Source: Lethocerus indicus
Lineage: Eukaryota; Arthropoda; Insecta; Hemiptera; Belostomatidae
Direction: 5' to 3'
DNA length: 64,000 bases
Assembly (NCBI GenBank): GCA_019843655.1
Contig: JACDQD010000010.1
Coordinates: 3,703,637-3,767,636 of the forward strand
In this document: in pieces, positions 25,864 to 39,829 of the stretch
Position numbering within the stretch: position 1 is the stretch's first letter
Layout: each line of letters begins with the position of its first letter
Program-made: the position numbers and the translations under genes
The notes under the pieces: generated by a model
The model's database searches: none
What the model was told of the DNA's origin: nothing
What the model saw: only the letters and a program-made list of their open reading frames with translations

Positions 25864-28800
25864 CGAGAGAAAAAACTTCATTTTCCGCCCCGATAAACGA
25901 GGAACCGCGAAAGGGACCGGAAATTGTGTCTATTGGGCAGTTATTATTATACACATGATTAATATATACTGTGAATCAAAATCGAAGAGTTTCATGTCTG
26001 CCCGTACCGTGTAAGTATTAATAATTAACATTCCCGAGAGCTCAATTATGCGAACGAAAACAAGATAATCCGTCCGCACGCGTATACTGCGATATAATAA
26101 AAAATAAATTTCCCCGTGAATTATTACCACTTTCCTACCTTTGAATAGTTCCGAAAATACGTTCTAGCAATCCGACACTCTTCAGTATAAACTTCTGTCC
26201 TCTTTTTTTGTGTTCGAATACAGTAAACTTGCGTGATTCATATAATACAGGAAATTATTTTCTATATTAGTAAGCGGCAAAACGAGGCGGTTAATAAATT
26301 GAAATCAAAATTGCTCCGGGGCTAAAATTTTATTTTCGGTAAATTAAATTAGGTAAATAAATAACTGACCGGCAGAGTTAATGACAGTGGGTCGGAAAAG
26401 AAGTTTGGCCCGGGGCCAGCCTTCGGTTTAACAGAGGGAATTTATGCTTTCAGCCATATTAAGAGAGGAGAGAGGCAGGCTCCAACCAAATGCAAAGTCA
26501 TGTCGCAAGGCCCACATATTAGAGGGCACGGATTCGAAATGAAAACAAATATAAAAGAAATGAGAGAAAAAAAGAAAAAACAGAAGAGATAGGAACATGA
26601 AATGTGAATGCTCCCGAAATTTGTAACAGAGCCGGAGAACCTCTGTTTCTGGTTTTTTAATTACTGCCCAGTAAATTCGACAAACAAACCAAACGGAACT
26701 GTAATTATACCTCTGGCGTTAGTGAAAAGTATTTGTTTGGTCATACACAACGGGTTGGAATATGACATTACTCGACTTTCTTGGTCTTAGGCGCCAGGTG
26801 CATTCCATTAAGTATTGTACTGAGTTGAATGCGCTCCATTTTACAAGCAAATACTACTCCGCATTCAACTAAAATGAGTTTTATTGGTCTTTCGCATTAG
26901 TTACTGCAACGTTATCTCAGTTTATAAACCACCTGAAACCGAAGTGGTTCATACTACTTATAACACTTCCGCAATTAATTAAAATGGGGAAGCCTCCTTT
27001 CCATATTGCGTTTTGAAATTTACAGGGCGATCGGGGGCTAAATAAAATTATTCTCGTTATAAACACCGTCCCTCCCGTTTGTAATTAATAGAATGCCCGC
27101 CTGATGGCTTAAATTTGAGTACAAAGGTAGCCCATATTCAACATAATGTACAACGAAGTTATATTTTTTTTACCCTTTCGAAATGTAAAATGTTTTACAG
27201 GAATCCCCGCCCTCCCAGCTGAAATATATCGGGCAACCCATTTGTTTTCCCCATTTTCTTTTTCATGGTACCGCGTAATTTTCATTTTCGTATTACAAGA
27301 GCAATTAAATTTATTAATAAAATTAACGCAGCATTAAATACCATTAAATAAATGAGTTGTTTCGGTATTAAACGTATATAATTTATGATAAACAATAGGG
27401 AACGCCGGCGGATATTATAAACTGTGGATATGAATAGTATGAGCTGTCTGATAGTAAAGTTCGTATAGGGATGTGAGGCAGCCGAAATATAGTTTAATAT
27501 GTAAAAATGTAGTATTTAAAAATAAAATGGGACAATAAAATGCAGCTTGCGAAGATATAAGCCCGACAATCCAATTTATAATAAAATTGAAGAGCAATGA
27601 TACCGAATAAAAGTGATATTTTTAAATTGTCTACGAAACATTTCATTACATCTAACGTGAGCTATTTCGACACTATTATTTAATTTTGATTAATATCTCT
27701 TAAATAGTAGTAATAATGAGTAACCATGAATGACTAGTAACTCATGAATGAGGATATGTATTGGATTTGACACAAATAGATAATTTTTCGACATCTGCAC
27801 TTGTGTAATATCCAACGCTCGACGTTCACATTTAGGACAGTAATATTGAAAACAGTATTTTCTGTTAAAACAACAGTTGGGTTCGTGCGCTCAAATGTTC
27901 TGAGGGGGCGTATTTGCTGGGTTATGCCGAGCATAAAGCTGCATATAGCGTGATCCGTTGCTCCGCGATGGGACGCTTCAGGGGAGATGCGTCAAACCGT
28001 AACTCGGAAATGGCCCCCCAACAAGCTCGTCTATTCCTAGCTTTCGGTTGGGAATATTCATTCTCAAAATGCGCCCGAAACTATGTATGCATTCAAGGTT
28101 AATAAACATAACCTGTGTTTATTTCGGGACGGTGTGCTAAGGCATTTTCTACATTCTTTGCAATTTACTTGTATTTAAATTCTGTAATTATCCATTTCTT
28201 AAATATGTTATACGGCAATTTTATATAGACAGAAGAGCATTCATCAGTGAAACGAAACAACTAAGTCCTAGACTACATCGTGGATATTTAAATTTCTATA
28301 TAATTTATACTCATCCTTTTATTCAACGAAAATTTAATTTATGAGTTCAACAATTCTAATAAATTGTCATTTAAGTCGAATAAAGTCGCGTTGGGCATTA
28401 GAAAAAAACATTTACAGGGTTTGTACTTACTAACACAATAATGAGAGAATGACGGGATAAAATGTACGTATGATAACAAAATGTACATTAGGACTAACTT
28501 AAAGCTGGCATTCATTCTTTGTTAAAACAATTTTTCCGTCGATATTTTTGTCTAGAGGTATATTTACCGCGGGATGATTGGCATGACAACCAATACAAAG
28601 TATTTAATTGGAAAAGATTTTGGTACGTCCACACGACGTATTCTAATTGGTCTTTCGGCGAATAGACAGGTTGTGTCCCCTGGCGTCCAAAAATTATAAA
28701 CCACGAATTCCACATCCACCCTGACAAGAAATAAATTAAACCCTCTAAACGACGTGACTCTTTTGAATAAAACAAAAAATATTACTTTTCACCTGAAAAA

Positions 28801-29724
28801 ATCCTTTTAAAGGACGATTCAAAACTTCCCTTGGGGCAGTGGGCAGTTTTCACCGCCAGACTTCACGATATCCTCTTCCAGACATAAAAACGTAATAAAC
28901 CAATTTGTCTCAGTTGTATCGTCACAACCCAAGCTTACAATACTGATAACGTTTCTTTATATGTTTAATTTTCGAATTTACGAAAACCGTAAATTTCTGT
29001 TCGTTTCCGTACAAAAGGTTGTGTAGTAGAAACATGAATGATAACGTTATTCTGTTGTTATCGTCTAATTTCAAACTGGTTGACAAATTATGCGTCAAAA
29101 TAGGGAAAATAAATGGAAGAAAAGTTGTACTTACAGAAATGATCTCGTCGTAAATATAATGTATCATGCCAACTCACCTGAAACAAAAAAAAATGATTAG
29201 AAATAATTCAGTCTACATCTGTAGGCGATATTTCAACTTCAGATTTAGTATAATTTGTACTTATTTGGTTGACCGCTTAATGGGGTTATCAGGCACAATT
29301 CATTAGATGCATGAACCCATTCTAGAGTGGGTGTTGGGACGGGTTGAGCCCAGAGCGTGCTTCTCCCGGTCGGTCGGGATTAGAGAAAGTATAAAAATTC
29401 TAGTCGATTACACGTAGCCCTGCGTACCTCCTCCTCCTTCTCCAGCCAGTGTGTCTTTTCCGACCGCTTTAATAAGTTCGACTTAATCCCTCAACTTCCC
29501 CCTCGGTTATAATCGAATTTAAATTCAGGACTCGAACGTAAATTATGCCCGTGAAGATCGCTTTTAAAGATCACGCTCCACTCACTCGGGGCCCAGAAGA
29601 GCCAGTCCGAGTACCTTTCTCGATACGGCCTCTCCACGTGATTAATTTTCACTCCCACGGTAGGATCGAGTCGGGGAAAGATTATACGCGCACTTTCTTC
29701 CCCGGCCGTTCTTAGTCCTCCGAG

Positions 29725-29775
29725 AGTAGGCCAAGAGGTTAACCGTACCGGGATAGCAGGCGTTCGATCCTACCG
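29725..29775 (+). repeat. tRNA-derived SINE-like or tRNA pseudogene relic
   Basis: TAGGCCAAGAGGTTAA closely matches a polymerase III A box. GCGTTCGATCCTACC lies about 30 nt downstream and matches a B box. The spacing is typical of a tRNA-related head, but the flanks do not form an acceptor stem that I can see and the anticodon arm is not recognisable. This makes it a decayed SINE head or tRNA pseudogene rather than a working tRNA. Confidence 0.4.
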
Positions 29776-30499
29776 TGAAAGCGAGTACGACCCCGATCGG
29801 GTCGGGAACAGATTCCCCCCAATACAGGAATTGGGCTGTCGAACGTCAGTTCAGACGTTTTATCGACTCAGGTTTCCTGTACACCCACGGGACGGACGCC
29901 GTGATTGACTCCGTGGAGCACGAAAAACTAATAAATGCCGGTCGCCATTTTAATCTCGGGACCGAGATCGCCGGTCTAGAATTGGGCGGGCACGAAACCT
30001 CGGCCGGTTGGGTCCAATGTCCAATTGACCAATTCGAATACGGATGTTATTCACAGATGCGGCCCCTTAATAATTAATACGACCCTTCGAAAACGCGCTT
30101 TCGTGTGTATCCAATTTTCAGAAAACTGGAAATTATCCTACTTCTGTGGTATACAAAAAAAATTACCTTAAAAACTGAGTGAGATTTTTAAAAATTAAAA
30201 AGCCATGTGGAGAAGTGGGAAATTGCGGTAGCCAATTTATCATATAAAGGCCGCCCTAACAAATAAGTTAGGTTTATCGTTAATTTCCTTATACGCTAGC
30301 TCAAGTACCCAGACATATTTTATATTTCAATTGATATTTTCACAGTCCAAGCATAATCTGCACCTATATAGAAGTTACATACAACCGTGTACTGGTAATT
30401 GACCGCTATTATTTATTACCTTTGCAAATTTAATTATTCCGCGAGTAGCGTGACGTGCATTTCTCTAAGATTTGAACATGCACTACAGTCCGAAGAGAG

Positions 30500-30950
30500 A
30501 TTGCAGTCGCAAACAGTTAAGTCGGGGCGCTCCATAATTTATCCAGTTGGAAACAGTTAACAAGGGACAGGGCAATCTGTCTCTTTTCAACCAACCCGGC
30601 GCCATTTTCCTGGACTAACATCTCTGTTTTCCTCAACGTGGATTCTCCTCGCCGCAATCCCGAAGGGGAAAGAGTCGTAATTTTGCCCAATTCAAGGGTG
30701 CCGGGCGAGGAGGGAGAGGAGGCCATCTTTCTCTCTGTTTCGGCCGTTCCCATTGGTCCGGAAAGGGCCGGCCGTAAAGATCCCCCCCTGCGCCCTAATG
30801 TAAGGGGGACCGTGATTGGTCAACCGGTGATATACGAGTCGAGAAATGTCGCAGTTGTCCGGCCTGAAATTAAGCTAAAGCCACAACCTCGGCACAAATG
30901 GACTTTAAGAGAACGAAAAGTTAATCCCGATACTCCGGGATAGGAAGGTC
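30500..30950. promoter_or_regulatory. CpG-rich island with inverted CCAAT and GCCATNTT motifs
   Basis: GC- and CpG-richer than its flanks. It contains two ATTGGTC (inverted CCAAT) motifs at 30752 and 30815, and two GCCATNTT motifs of the YY1/Pleiohomeotic type (30601 and 30722) near GAGAG tracts. A 101-codon frame (30638-30943) reads protein-like but begins with GTG and has no ATG or known domain. A promoter or Polycomb-response-type element is possible but unproven. Confidence 0.2.
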
Positions 30951-31151
30951 AGATTTATGGGCATTATTTTGCACCCGTAGAAAACAATAAGTCCACGAAA
31001 TAGATATTTAAATTATATATGCATACCATTTATACGTAAATATTAATAGATATTATTGAATAAATAACTATAGTAACATTAAATAATATTATAGAGGGTT
31101 AAGACTTAAGGAATGCGGGGCATCATAGTATCTGCCAAAGTGACTAACACC

Positions 31152-31188
31152 GCTACTGAAGGTGGCGAGCAGCCGAAACCGGTCTAGC
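31152..31188 (+). ncRNA. Hammerhead ribozyme motif, copy 1 (type I, probably inactive)
   Basis: Elements in order: helix I 5' strand GCTA (31152-31155); CTGAAGG where CTGANGA is expected (31156-31162); one extra T; helix II GGC, loop GAGCA, GCC (31164-31174); GAAA (31175-31178); CCGGTC, which with the preceding A gives the palindrome ACCGGT and the cleavage triplet GTC (31182-31184); then helix I 3' strand TAGC (31185-31188), fully complementary to GCTA. This is the architecture of the minimal hammerheads described in Penelope-like retroelements, whose very short helix III works through dimer pairing. A9 of the catalytic core is replaced by G, so this copy should not cleave efficiently. Confidence 0.65.
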
Positions 31189-31247
31189 AAAGGACCAAAC
31201 CAGCGAGTGGAGATAGAAACACGAAATCTACTGTATTCCAACCCCTC
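31152..31247 (+). mobile_element. Hammerhead-bearing inverted-repeat element, copy 1 (left-truncated)
   Basis: The ribozyme motif (31152-31188) is followed by a right arm: GCGAGTGGAGATAGAAAC, then CGAAATCTACTGTATTCCAACCCCT (31203-31246). The reverse complement of this arm matches the left arm of the copy at 44310-44356 over about 45 nt, so the complete element had long inverted-repeat arms around the ribozyme. No left arm is visible here. Penelope-like or retrozyme-like origin is inferred from the ribozyme type; no reverse transcriptase is seen. Confidence 0.6.
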
Positions 31248-31521
31248 ACAGACAACAAAACAGATATTTGAAATTGTTCTCCACAGTTGCCGCATACACA
31301 CACAACATTTGCACTGTAAGGAACAGTGCTGAAAGATGTATTGACGATAGCTTTACCGAAAGGTTTGGCTACAACCATTTATTTAGTATCCAGGTGTTTA
31401 CTATGTGTTGTACTGGCGTTAAAAGGTACCGCGGCCCACTAATATGTGGACCTTTCCGTGTCGGGCGAACGGGAGAAAGTCATAATATAAATGCCAGTCA
31501 GCAAATCACCATAAATTGCGA

Positions 31522-31560
31522 GGGAGGAGGAGGAGGAGGAGGAGGAGGAGGCCCTCCTCC
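31522..31560. repeat. (GGA)n tract running into its complement CCTCCTCC
   Basis: About ten GGA units are followed directly by GGCCCTCCTCC, so the end of the tract can fold back on itself. The poly-Gly/Pro peptide through it is a repeat artefact. Confidence 0.9.
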
Positions 31561-34214
31561 GCCCGTCACGCTCGCGCTCCCCTTCGAAAACACGACGGGA
31601 GAAAACCAAAGCCAATACGGCCCAGGCGCCATCGCTAGTCCCAGTTATTGGACTTAATGAACAGCCATCGAACCCGACCCGTAGTCTATATGAACGAATT
31701 TAATTGCGAACCAATCAATTCAAAATCGCGATTCATTGTAGAGTGGGACCAAAGCCGGTAATCGGACCGAATAAGGGAGGCACTACATTGAGCGGCCTCG
31801 TAAAAAACAATAAAACATAATTTAAATATAATTCTGAGATAGCGACTATAAATGTCTACATTCTTTGCAATGAACGTTAAATGATGAATTACGCGATATT
31901 CTCCTAATATAATACCATGATTTCTGTTAATCATACGAATAAATTCTATATTTCTTACACCCGTAATTAACGTAATGGAATACATCATTGATCCGAAAAC
32001 ATTGTAGCACTGCAATATCACAGTATGCAATTAATATCGACAACATGTGTCGATGCTGTACATATTGAGAAGTGTAGGCCGTCCATCTCCCGATGGCACG
32101 GTGGACACACATGGGTATCCTCCGCATATCCTATGCAGGTGCCGTCGGAGATAATCATGTACCGTCGGTTGAACGTAATTGATTCAAAAACTGTTTGATT
32201 CTAAACAGGCAGTATTGTGAGGCCCTCGACAATGTGTCAAGAACAAAGAAAAAACAATAGGTCATACTACCTATTGTATAAGAACCGTTATCGAGCACCT
32301 AAACCTATTGGAAGGCTTTAAGCATAAATTTTCGGCTGTTAAAATTCGATACAATTTGAACTTATAAAAGAAGTGTTCGCCGATTGATGCAAGCTATAAT
32401 TACGCTCTGATCTCAATTTGAAACTCTACTAAAGGGATTATTACGGATAGAAATAAAAAAGAGGTGTAGACTTTTAAAGAACTCGTGTTATTCTCAGACT
32501 TGGAAATTGCAATTAATCAAGTCCGGGCCCGGGCTCTCTGTCGGTATGTAACTGGGTCCTGGAGTTGGTAATGTTGTCGGGTGGCATTGTGGACGTATAA
32601 CTAATGGGACGCAATTAGCGGTGAACGCTAGCCGAGTTCCCTGTACAAATTGAACCCGTGCTCAATCCAACTTAGATAACTCTGAATCCGTTACTCTTCA
32701 TTCGATCGTGAGCCCTCGTATTTTTGAAAATATATCGAATCGACACTGCATTCACGATCGAAACTGTTCCACGATTATCAATCGAGTTGTTGGTAGTTTC
32801 ATAACTAGATGATTTTCTTCTTCTACCGAGTCCTTTCTCTGGCATCATTTTAATTACTTCTTTTCTCTTCTACCATGCAAATTTATTTCTAAGAAGCGAT
32901 GTATTTATGTTCACATAAATAGGTGCTAAGAATTACGCCGACAATATAATACGGTTATATAATTATAATATATAATTATTTATTGATTCAATGCGTTCGC
33001 ATAATTGTTAGGGATTCCTTATTGAATGCGGGTTAGTTCATACAGCGGTCAGTGCGGTCTGATAGCAGGAAACTGGGGTCGATCAAGTGAAGGATCGTTT
33101 TGGAGAAGATATCCTCCCCCATTGATGTTAGGCGGGGAAAAAACTAGAACGAGGAAGCGGACGAAAGAAGAATGGACTTTTTCTTGAAATAAGCCTTCAC
33201 GAGAGACAACGATGAAGAAGATCGAGAGGAATGGCGTTCGAGAATATGCGGGACTGGTTTTTTCTTTCCATCCCATATACATTCCGGTCTACGGTTTGGG
33301 CCGAGGATTTTTCAGCTACTGAAACCTTTACAGTGTGCGTTTTCAAGGGTACGATGTCTGGAAATATTCAACGGTATTCCTATCACGTATGCCGAGTTAA
33401 TGAGCGAATAAATAAATACAATGGAAGTACATTACAAATGACTGCGGTTATATTGGTTTATTTATGCCCAGAGGCTCAAATGAAAAAAAATATTCTTCCT
33501 GAACATAGATACAACCGACTGAAGGTTTTTCCTAGAATTCCTAGTATAGGCAAATGGTAGCGGCACTGGGCGGTCTCGTATTTGCAGATTCCCGAAATTC
33601 CCGAAACTTAATACAAGGCGAACTCCCATACTGCTGAATACTTTCAAGCGTTCCACAGAACTTCCAAACCGGGGGGCTCGGTTTCAAAGCGTCGGCAGCC
33701 GAACAACTGCCACAAGCGTCGGCCGGCATTGTGTGAAAGTCCCCCGTCCCCTCCACAAGTTTCGAGCGCTGCGGGCGCATTGGACGGTCGTGAACGGCCG
33801 AGAGATGACGGGGAAAATACAAGCCGCGAGAGAAAGACTGAGAGGGGCCCCGATCATTCTCGTGACTCGTAGCTCGTTATAGACATCACTTTCACCGGCA
33901 AAGCGGGCACGCCCCGTCCCGTCTGTCTACGGCTCCCGCTAATTGCTCCCTTTCCGTTGATCCGTATCGCTTCTGTGATGATCGGTAGATTTCAATTTTA
34001 ATTGGAACGACTTCTTTTTTTCATTTTACTAATTATCTATATCTATAAATGTCACTCTGATGCCTGAAGTTACTCGTCACACAATCAATACTTAACAGCC
34101 TTTCCGCCTCAGGACCACCCCGTAATTCCCGAATATCCCCACTCTTACGATTTCATCGAGGATACATAAACGCATCAAGCATTAAAACGTTTAACTTCGA
34201 AAACTCAATCGGTG

Positions 34215-34218
<4 letters not shown>

Positions 34219-34258
<40 letters not shown>
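34219..34258. repeat. (TA)n microsatellite
   Basis: Pure AT dinucleotide run of about 40 nt ending in ATGT. Confidence 0.98.
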
Positions 34259-34261
<3 letters not shown>

Positions 34262-34336
34262 TCAAATAATCCGTCCGATAAGAATTGAAATTTATTTGAC
34301 AGTGTCGACATTTATTTTTGGGATAACGCCCTCGTT

Positions 34337-34355
34337 TTAACCACTATGCCGGAAT
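34337..34355 (-). repeat. tRNA-like A-box relic (SINE head fragment)
   Basis: On the minus strand it reads CGGCATAGTGGTTAAAACG, a near-perfect polymerase III A box (TRGCNNAGTGGTTAA). No B box is present within the expected 30-60 nt, so only the head fragment survives. Confidence 0.3.
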
Positions 34356-35353
34356 TCCAGGGCACCCCTCTAGAGGAGACAGGCTGAAACCTCAGGAATG
34401 CTAGTAACGATGTTTAGAATTTCTTGAATAAGTGTGTGTGCGCGATAAATTCAAATTTAAACCACTTCGCTATACTGCTAACCGGCCCGAAAGCCAAAAA
34501 TCGGTTTAGTTTAGATTCAATAAAGTGGTGAGACAAAACGGAATTTTGATTTTTTTTGTTGACTATTTAGTTGTGTTGAATATATAAAAAATTCCGTACC
34601 TATTGTATAAGGTACAATAGGTCCTTAACTGACAATAAGCATTCTGGACTCTACTCCTGTAATTGTCACTGCCTCTGTAGTAGCTATCTGAGTACCTCGC
34701 AATAAGGGTTTCAGATGGGAGGGCATTTAAACGGGAGACTCGCGGGTGTAATTGTAGAGGCACGCGCCACACACGAACACCGCCGCCCGGTTGAACGAAC
34801 TTGCGGCTCTTTCAGCTTGTTGCCGACTTAAGCAGGCGATAAAATTCAGTTAAGTTTTTTTGAACTCTTTATGCCTGTAAAATGGGAATGGAAGAAATAA
34901 AAACAGGGACGGGGCCGATGGAGGGGGCGTCGCGTCACGCAACCGTTCCATCTTTAATTGAAGCTCGGGGCCACCAAAGCGCCACCGAGAAACGTTAAGA
35001 ATAACTTGTTATTGTTCTCTGATCAATCAGTCATCTTTAAAAACTCCCGGCTCCGTTATACCTCCGTCCCTAATGATTTACGGCCCATCGTTGCCTATTG
35101 TGACCACACTGTAGCCTTCGCGCTGAACAAATCTTTAGTTAATTGCATCATGTATCGAATTTATTTCTGAAACATCCTGTTTTCACCTGATGGTGGATCA
35201 CCTAAGAGCCGTAATATTTAATTTATTTTGACATAAAAAATATTGTCGAAATAAATACAAAGAAATTAATTATGCAACAAAAACCTAGTCTCTCCTAACC
35301 GTAGTTCCACAAAAACGTACATTTCTCTGCCTATATATGTATGTATGTATGTT

Positions 35354-35356
<3 letters not shown>

Positions 35357-35395
<39 letters not shown>
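35357..35395. repeat. (TA)n microsatellite with flanking TATG/CATA units
   Basis: TATG repeats (35335-35351) lead into an AT run that ends in ATACATAC, giving a compound microsatellite with partial dyad symmetry. Confidence 0.97.
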
Positions 35396-35399
<4 letters not shown>

Positions 35400-38300
35400 C
35401 AATTTTGTTATAGACATGTTACAGAATGTACCAAAGGTAAATTGCAAGAACGGTGTTGAAATATTTATATTTATATACTTAGCGATATACAACCAAACCT
35501 GTTTACAAATAACAAAGAAACAAAATATTGACTAACTGGCTTGTTTTCCCAGGAGGGGCGTAATATTTTCCAGAGAAGACGTATTCTTTACATGTTTTAT
35601 GCGGCTGTGATAAGACCGAAATGGGCGATTCCTTAGCCAGATATGATAGCGGGGCTTCCGCAGCGAGCCGTTTCCGAATTCTAACAGGGCAGAAGTGTCC
35701 TTGTGGGGAGAGCGCATTAAGCTTTATAGACCATTAAAGCCCCGTTAAGATTTTAACAACTTATTGTGTTCCCGGCCTCCCTCCATCACCGACGCCCCCC
35801 GACCATCACCGTCGACCATAATACAGGGGAACCCGTTCGAGATGGGCCCACATAATATGATAATTACGAAGTGTACTCTTTTTTTAATAATAATAATAAC
35901 TACAGAACGACCGCCCCTGTCGGTATCTTGGGAACCGAGGGGGCTTTGCCCCTTCCCTCAGGGCAAGCCACCTGCTTTTCGGTTCCCTGAGCTCCGGTAA
36001 TATTTTCTCAGATGATGTTTATTCCTTCCATGCATGAAATAAAATGTTGAGTATCATTCGTGATGTTTTCTGTCTCCTCTCGCTTGCTTGATCCTATGCT
36101 CAACTCCGGTAGAAATATATATTGACGCATATCGGATAAACGTATCCAATTAACTTTCCTGTTACCGGAATTCTGAATCCTAGCGACCCTTATGCAATAG
36201 AAGCACATAATTATAGAGTATGAAACACAAACTGCAAGAACATTTTGTCAAGTCATTTTATAATGACTTAACTATCTTTTCATCTAGTTACTACAAGTTA
36301 TTACAAGTTTGAAGAATTTATATTTAAAAAGTCGAAGAAGTTGACTAGTATTAAACTACTGCTCGCCCCCTTCAATACCCATCTAGCGTAATATGACTTT
36401 ACTCCTCTGTTATTTCCTACAAGAAGAATCTAAGATTCTATCCAATTCGTTCTCGATGGAAAAACAAAAAAAACACACTATTGCAAGCCAATTTTGAAGA
36501 CAAAGTCTGTCCGGGGATCCTTCAAAGGGACCATTACGAGAGAGTTCCTACAGCAGTTGTTACAATACCCTTTTATCTCATACGGCCCCCTACCCTTCAT
36601 GCGATTTCTCTTTCAAATCTTATTTGCATTTGTAGAATCGAACCGCCCGTAAGCCATTTTTATTTCCGACGGAAATGCAGCCGCGGAAACAGCAAAAGTC
36701 AAGGATAAATTTTTGCCGTTAGGCGAGTTTCAGAATTCATATTTTGTTTTCCATATTTAGAACTAAAACTATAAAATTTTAATCACATTTCGACAGTTGT
36801 TTTTTTAATGTAGGCCAATTACGGGGTTTCGAAAGTATTCATAAATCTGGCAGACCCGTCATCCCCCCGTCTCTAGGGAAATTGTCCCTAATTTTGAATC
36901 GACTAGAAAAACTACTTTCTCGACTTTCTGTGAACGGGTAAGCCTGTCGATTCTTCAGTCACGAAGCAAGTATGGATTTATTGCACTCTTCTTTGTTTTG
37001 CCGCAAATGGAAACAGCAACAAACATTTGAGAACCACATAGAAATTCAATATTCCAGTGACATAACGCCCGCTCGCTAAAATCGGTCCTTGGAGACCGAG
37101 TTCAATTGATAATAAATAATTAAAAATATTATTCCTGGTATTTTCACAGTGTCCGCTAGTATTGTACATGAGTGGGGAAATAGAAGTTCGGCTATGAAAG
37201 GCAAAACTTTTCCACAACGTTTCCTTATAACAATACAAACTTCATTAACCTAGCTAATCTGCCGGCTCAGTCAGACCAAGATATTTTCCTTTTACTTTGT
37301 CCGAATCCCGAAAAGAAAGTTTGTTTTGAGAAAAAATTGAGTTCGACTCGCCTTTGGTTCATCAGAGCAATGTTGAAAGTTTTACAATTTTTTGATGAAC
37401 GAGAGTATTTTTAATAAATAATGGTTAAAAGCAAACCACTCTAATCTTACACAGTGACTCCTATCACTTAGAATACCATCCCAAGTATGGAACAGTGGTG
37501 CAATTTTCACAAGTTGAATGATAAGGTTAGAGTTTGTGCTTGCAGCTTAAGTGTTCGGGTTTGTGATTAGGTATGTAATTTTCCTGGTTATTAAATCAAA
37601 TTTGTATTTGTTGCCCATTGTCCGAATTTGTTTGCGTCAATGCCATTGCGGTTTGATGACCCAGATGATTTTTTAAAATTTCTAATGAAAATTATCATAA
37701 TGAATTAATAGCATAATGCAGATTCGATAAACTACCCCGGAGAGGGGACGTAGTGACTAATATTGCGAAAGTTCGCAGAAATATATCTTACAGTTCATCT
37801 ACCTCCAGAATCTATTAGCAGCGTAGTGTTTCATTAACTTTGCTGTCTAATTGCAAATGAGACTGTAATATCTGTTTGCCGATTAGAGCCAGAAAGGTGA
37901 AAACGTTAACTAATTTCTAGTAGGAAGTGAATATTAGTGTTATTTAAGATTCGGCTTGGCTCATTAGTATCGCAGTGCTTTGATTAGCGACAATGAGACT
38001 CAAAACTGTTCTTTCCTTACTTCCGGGAACAAAAGTTAGCACAAAGGAATAATGGATTAAACCCCCCATTGACGTCCTCCGACTTTAATAACAATATCAG
38101 CCATGTTCCTCTAATTAAATTCCAGGTAATTATTCCCGTCTTTCGAAAACAAAACAGGCTAATTTTTAAGTGAAAATTAGCGGAAAATAATTTTTCACCA
38201 GAACTGTACTTTTGCCGTTTGTTATTTACTTGTAATCGACTGTTCGTAACATTAGTTACCCAAATATATTTTTTTACCTTTCGCACATTTATTTTGTTGC

Positions 38301-38805
38301 CGTAGTTTCAATCAGCTGTTGGTAAAATAGTTATTAGTTACCTCGGTACCGTAACAAATGTATTCATCATGAATCATTGGTATCGTTTGAATTGTTTTTA
38401 TAGCGATGGAATTACTCATTGATCAAATTGGGGCCGCATGTTGCCATAACAACCTCAATATATTATCACTTTTATATTGTTGCTACGGTGGCCGAATGGT
38501 ATGTATCATTTAAAAAAATTACACAGTACAAAATAAAATCCGCCACGATGGCACGAACGACACAGGGTCCTAATGCTTGAAGTCAACACAGAAAAATGCG
38601 ACCATCCGATATCTATAAGTATATAAGAGCGTACAATTAAAAGGGGATTTTAACCCTTAGGCAAACAAGGGTTCTAACTTCTATTTCAAACAGCGAAAGT
38701 TCAAACTTAAAATGCTTAATACTTTGAGTCCACAGAATCATCTCAAAGGCCAACACTATCAATCAGTCCTTCCATGAAATCAAGAAATAAAATATCTCTC
38801 TCTCC

Positions 38806-38819
38806 ATATATATACATAC

Positions 38820-38868
<49 letters not shown>
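38806..38868. repeat. Compound (TA)n/(TACA)n microsatellite
   Basis: ATATATA, then about five TACA units, then a long TA run, preceded by a short CT run (38795-38803). Confidence 0.97.
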
Positions 38869-38869
<1 letters not shown>

Positions 38870-39829
38870 TGTAAATATATTTTATTCAAGAAAATAGTTT
38901 AATATCTAATACAACAGAGGAAAACAAGAAATGCATCTCTGCTCTGATCAAGTGAAGTCGCCGTAACCGTGACAACGGGAAAAATTCAATTTCTCTCAAC
39001 ATCCTGAACTGTACAAATATATTAAAAAATAAACCTTTCCCTCCTCGAAAAATTCACTCGTAGTATTGCCAATGTAATTTACCCGCGCTTCCAACTTCTG
39101 AACAGTCAGTCGCTCCTTGAACAGAAAATCAAATTGTGGAAAGATGAGTAAAAAGGTAAAATGTAATTCGCGAAAAAATTGAATTCCACCGCGGGTTTAC
39201 TCTAATGTAATGGGAGCCGCATTCGCTTGTTTTCCCCTCCGCTAATGGTACGCCGACGTGAGAGTGGAAACATACCGTGAAAACCTTCGCTAAGATCATT
39301 TTTCATTACTTATAAGTGAACCGAGCTACTGTTCTAGATGTGGAGACAAAATGGATTCAATGTATTCATTTCTTTTGAATTGTAACTTTTAAAATATCCC
39401 AAATCTTCCAATGTTGAAGAATTGTGAAATGTTATTTCATCTACGGAAACACAAATATATTTATTTATATACTTATTAAAACAACAAATATACCATATTA
39501 AAATTCCAAAGGAGTCAAAAGCGTGATTTATGTCCTCAATTCCTAATCGGCTTCCTGAAAGGTTTCGGGTTCGATTTGAATGAGGTGTTTTACCCCGGTT
39601 GGTCACTTTATATAGAATTTAATTATTTTTTATCATTGTATTTTTTGATTAAATAAGATGAAAACGCAAAAAAATCGCCAGAAAATTGAAATCCCCATGT
39701 GATTTTTGGTTGGAACTCTCGAACCGTTCACCTATGTCCTGAACACTATCGCCTCTAGCGACTCCTAAATTCCCCTTTTAATTTACACCGCATCTCTGAC
39801 CTGCTCTCATTATGCATGGGGCCACTGGC

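Larger units (their letters stand above)
15672..31151. other. Non-coding stretch, no recognisable gene
   Basis: AT-rich DNA with short GC-richer islands. Identified inside it are a GC/AT-homeobox mix at 16030-16200, a short miRNA-like match at 18680-18694, a purine-to-pyrimidine island at 20270-20520, a GC-rich block at 23040-23410, an acceptor-plus-open-frame candidate at 25649-25863, a tRNA-like relic at 29725-29775, and a CpG-rich island at 30500-30950. No open frame resembles a known protein. Confidence 0.6.
31248..39829. other. Non-coding stretch, no recognisable gene
   Basis: Contains a GGA-repeat hairpin block (31522-31560), a minus-strand A-box-like relic (34337-34355), three TA-type microsatellites and GC-richer islands at 33540-33930 and 35770-36000. 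The short frames, for example 33231-33560 and 36481-36708, carry no recognised domain. Confidence 0.6.

Noticed and set aside
29775..30077. 100-codon plus-strand frame
   Set aside because: Starts with GTG, not ATG; no recognised domain and no splice sites that would make it an exon.
30638..30943. 101-codon frame that reads protein-like
   Set aside because: GTG start and no recognised family; explained by the CpG-rich, stop-poor composition of the island.
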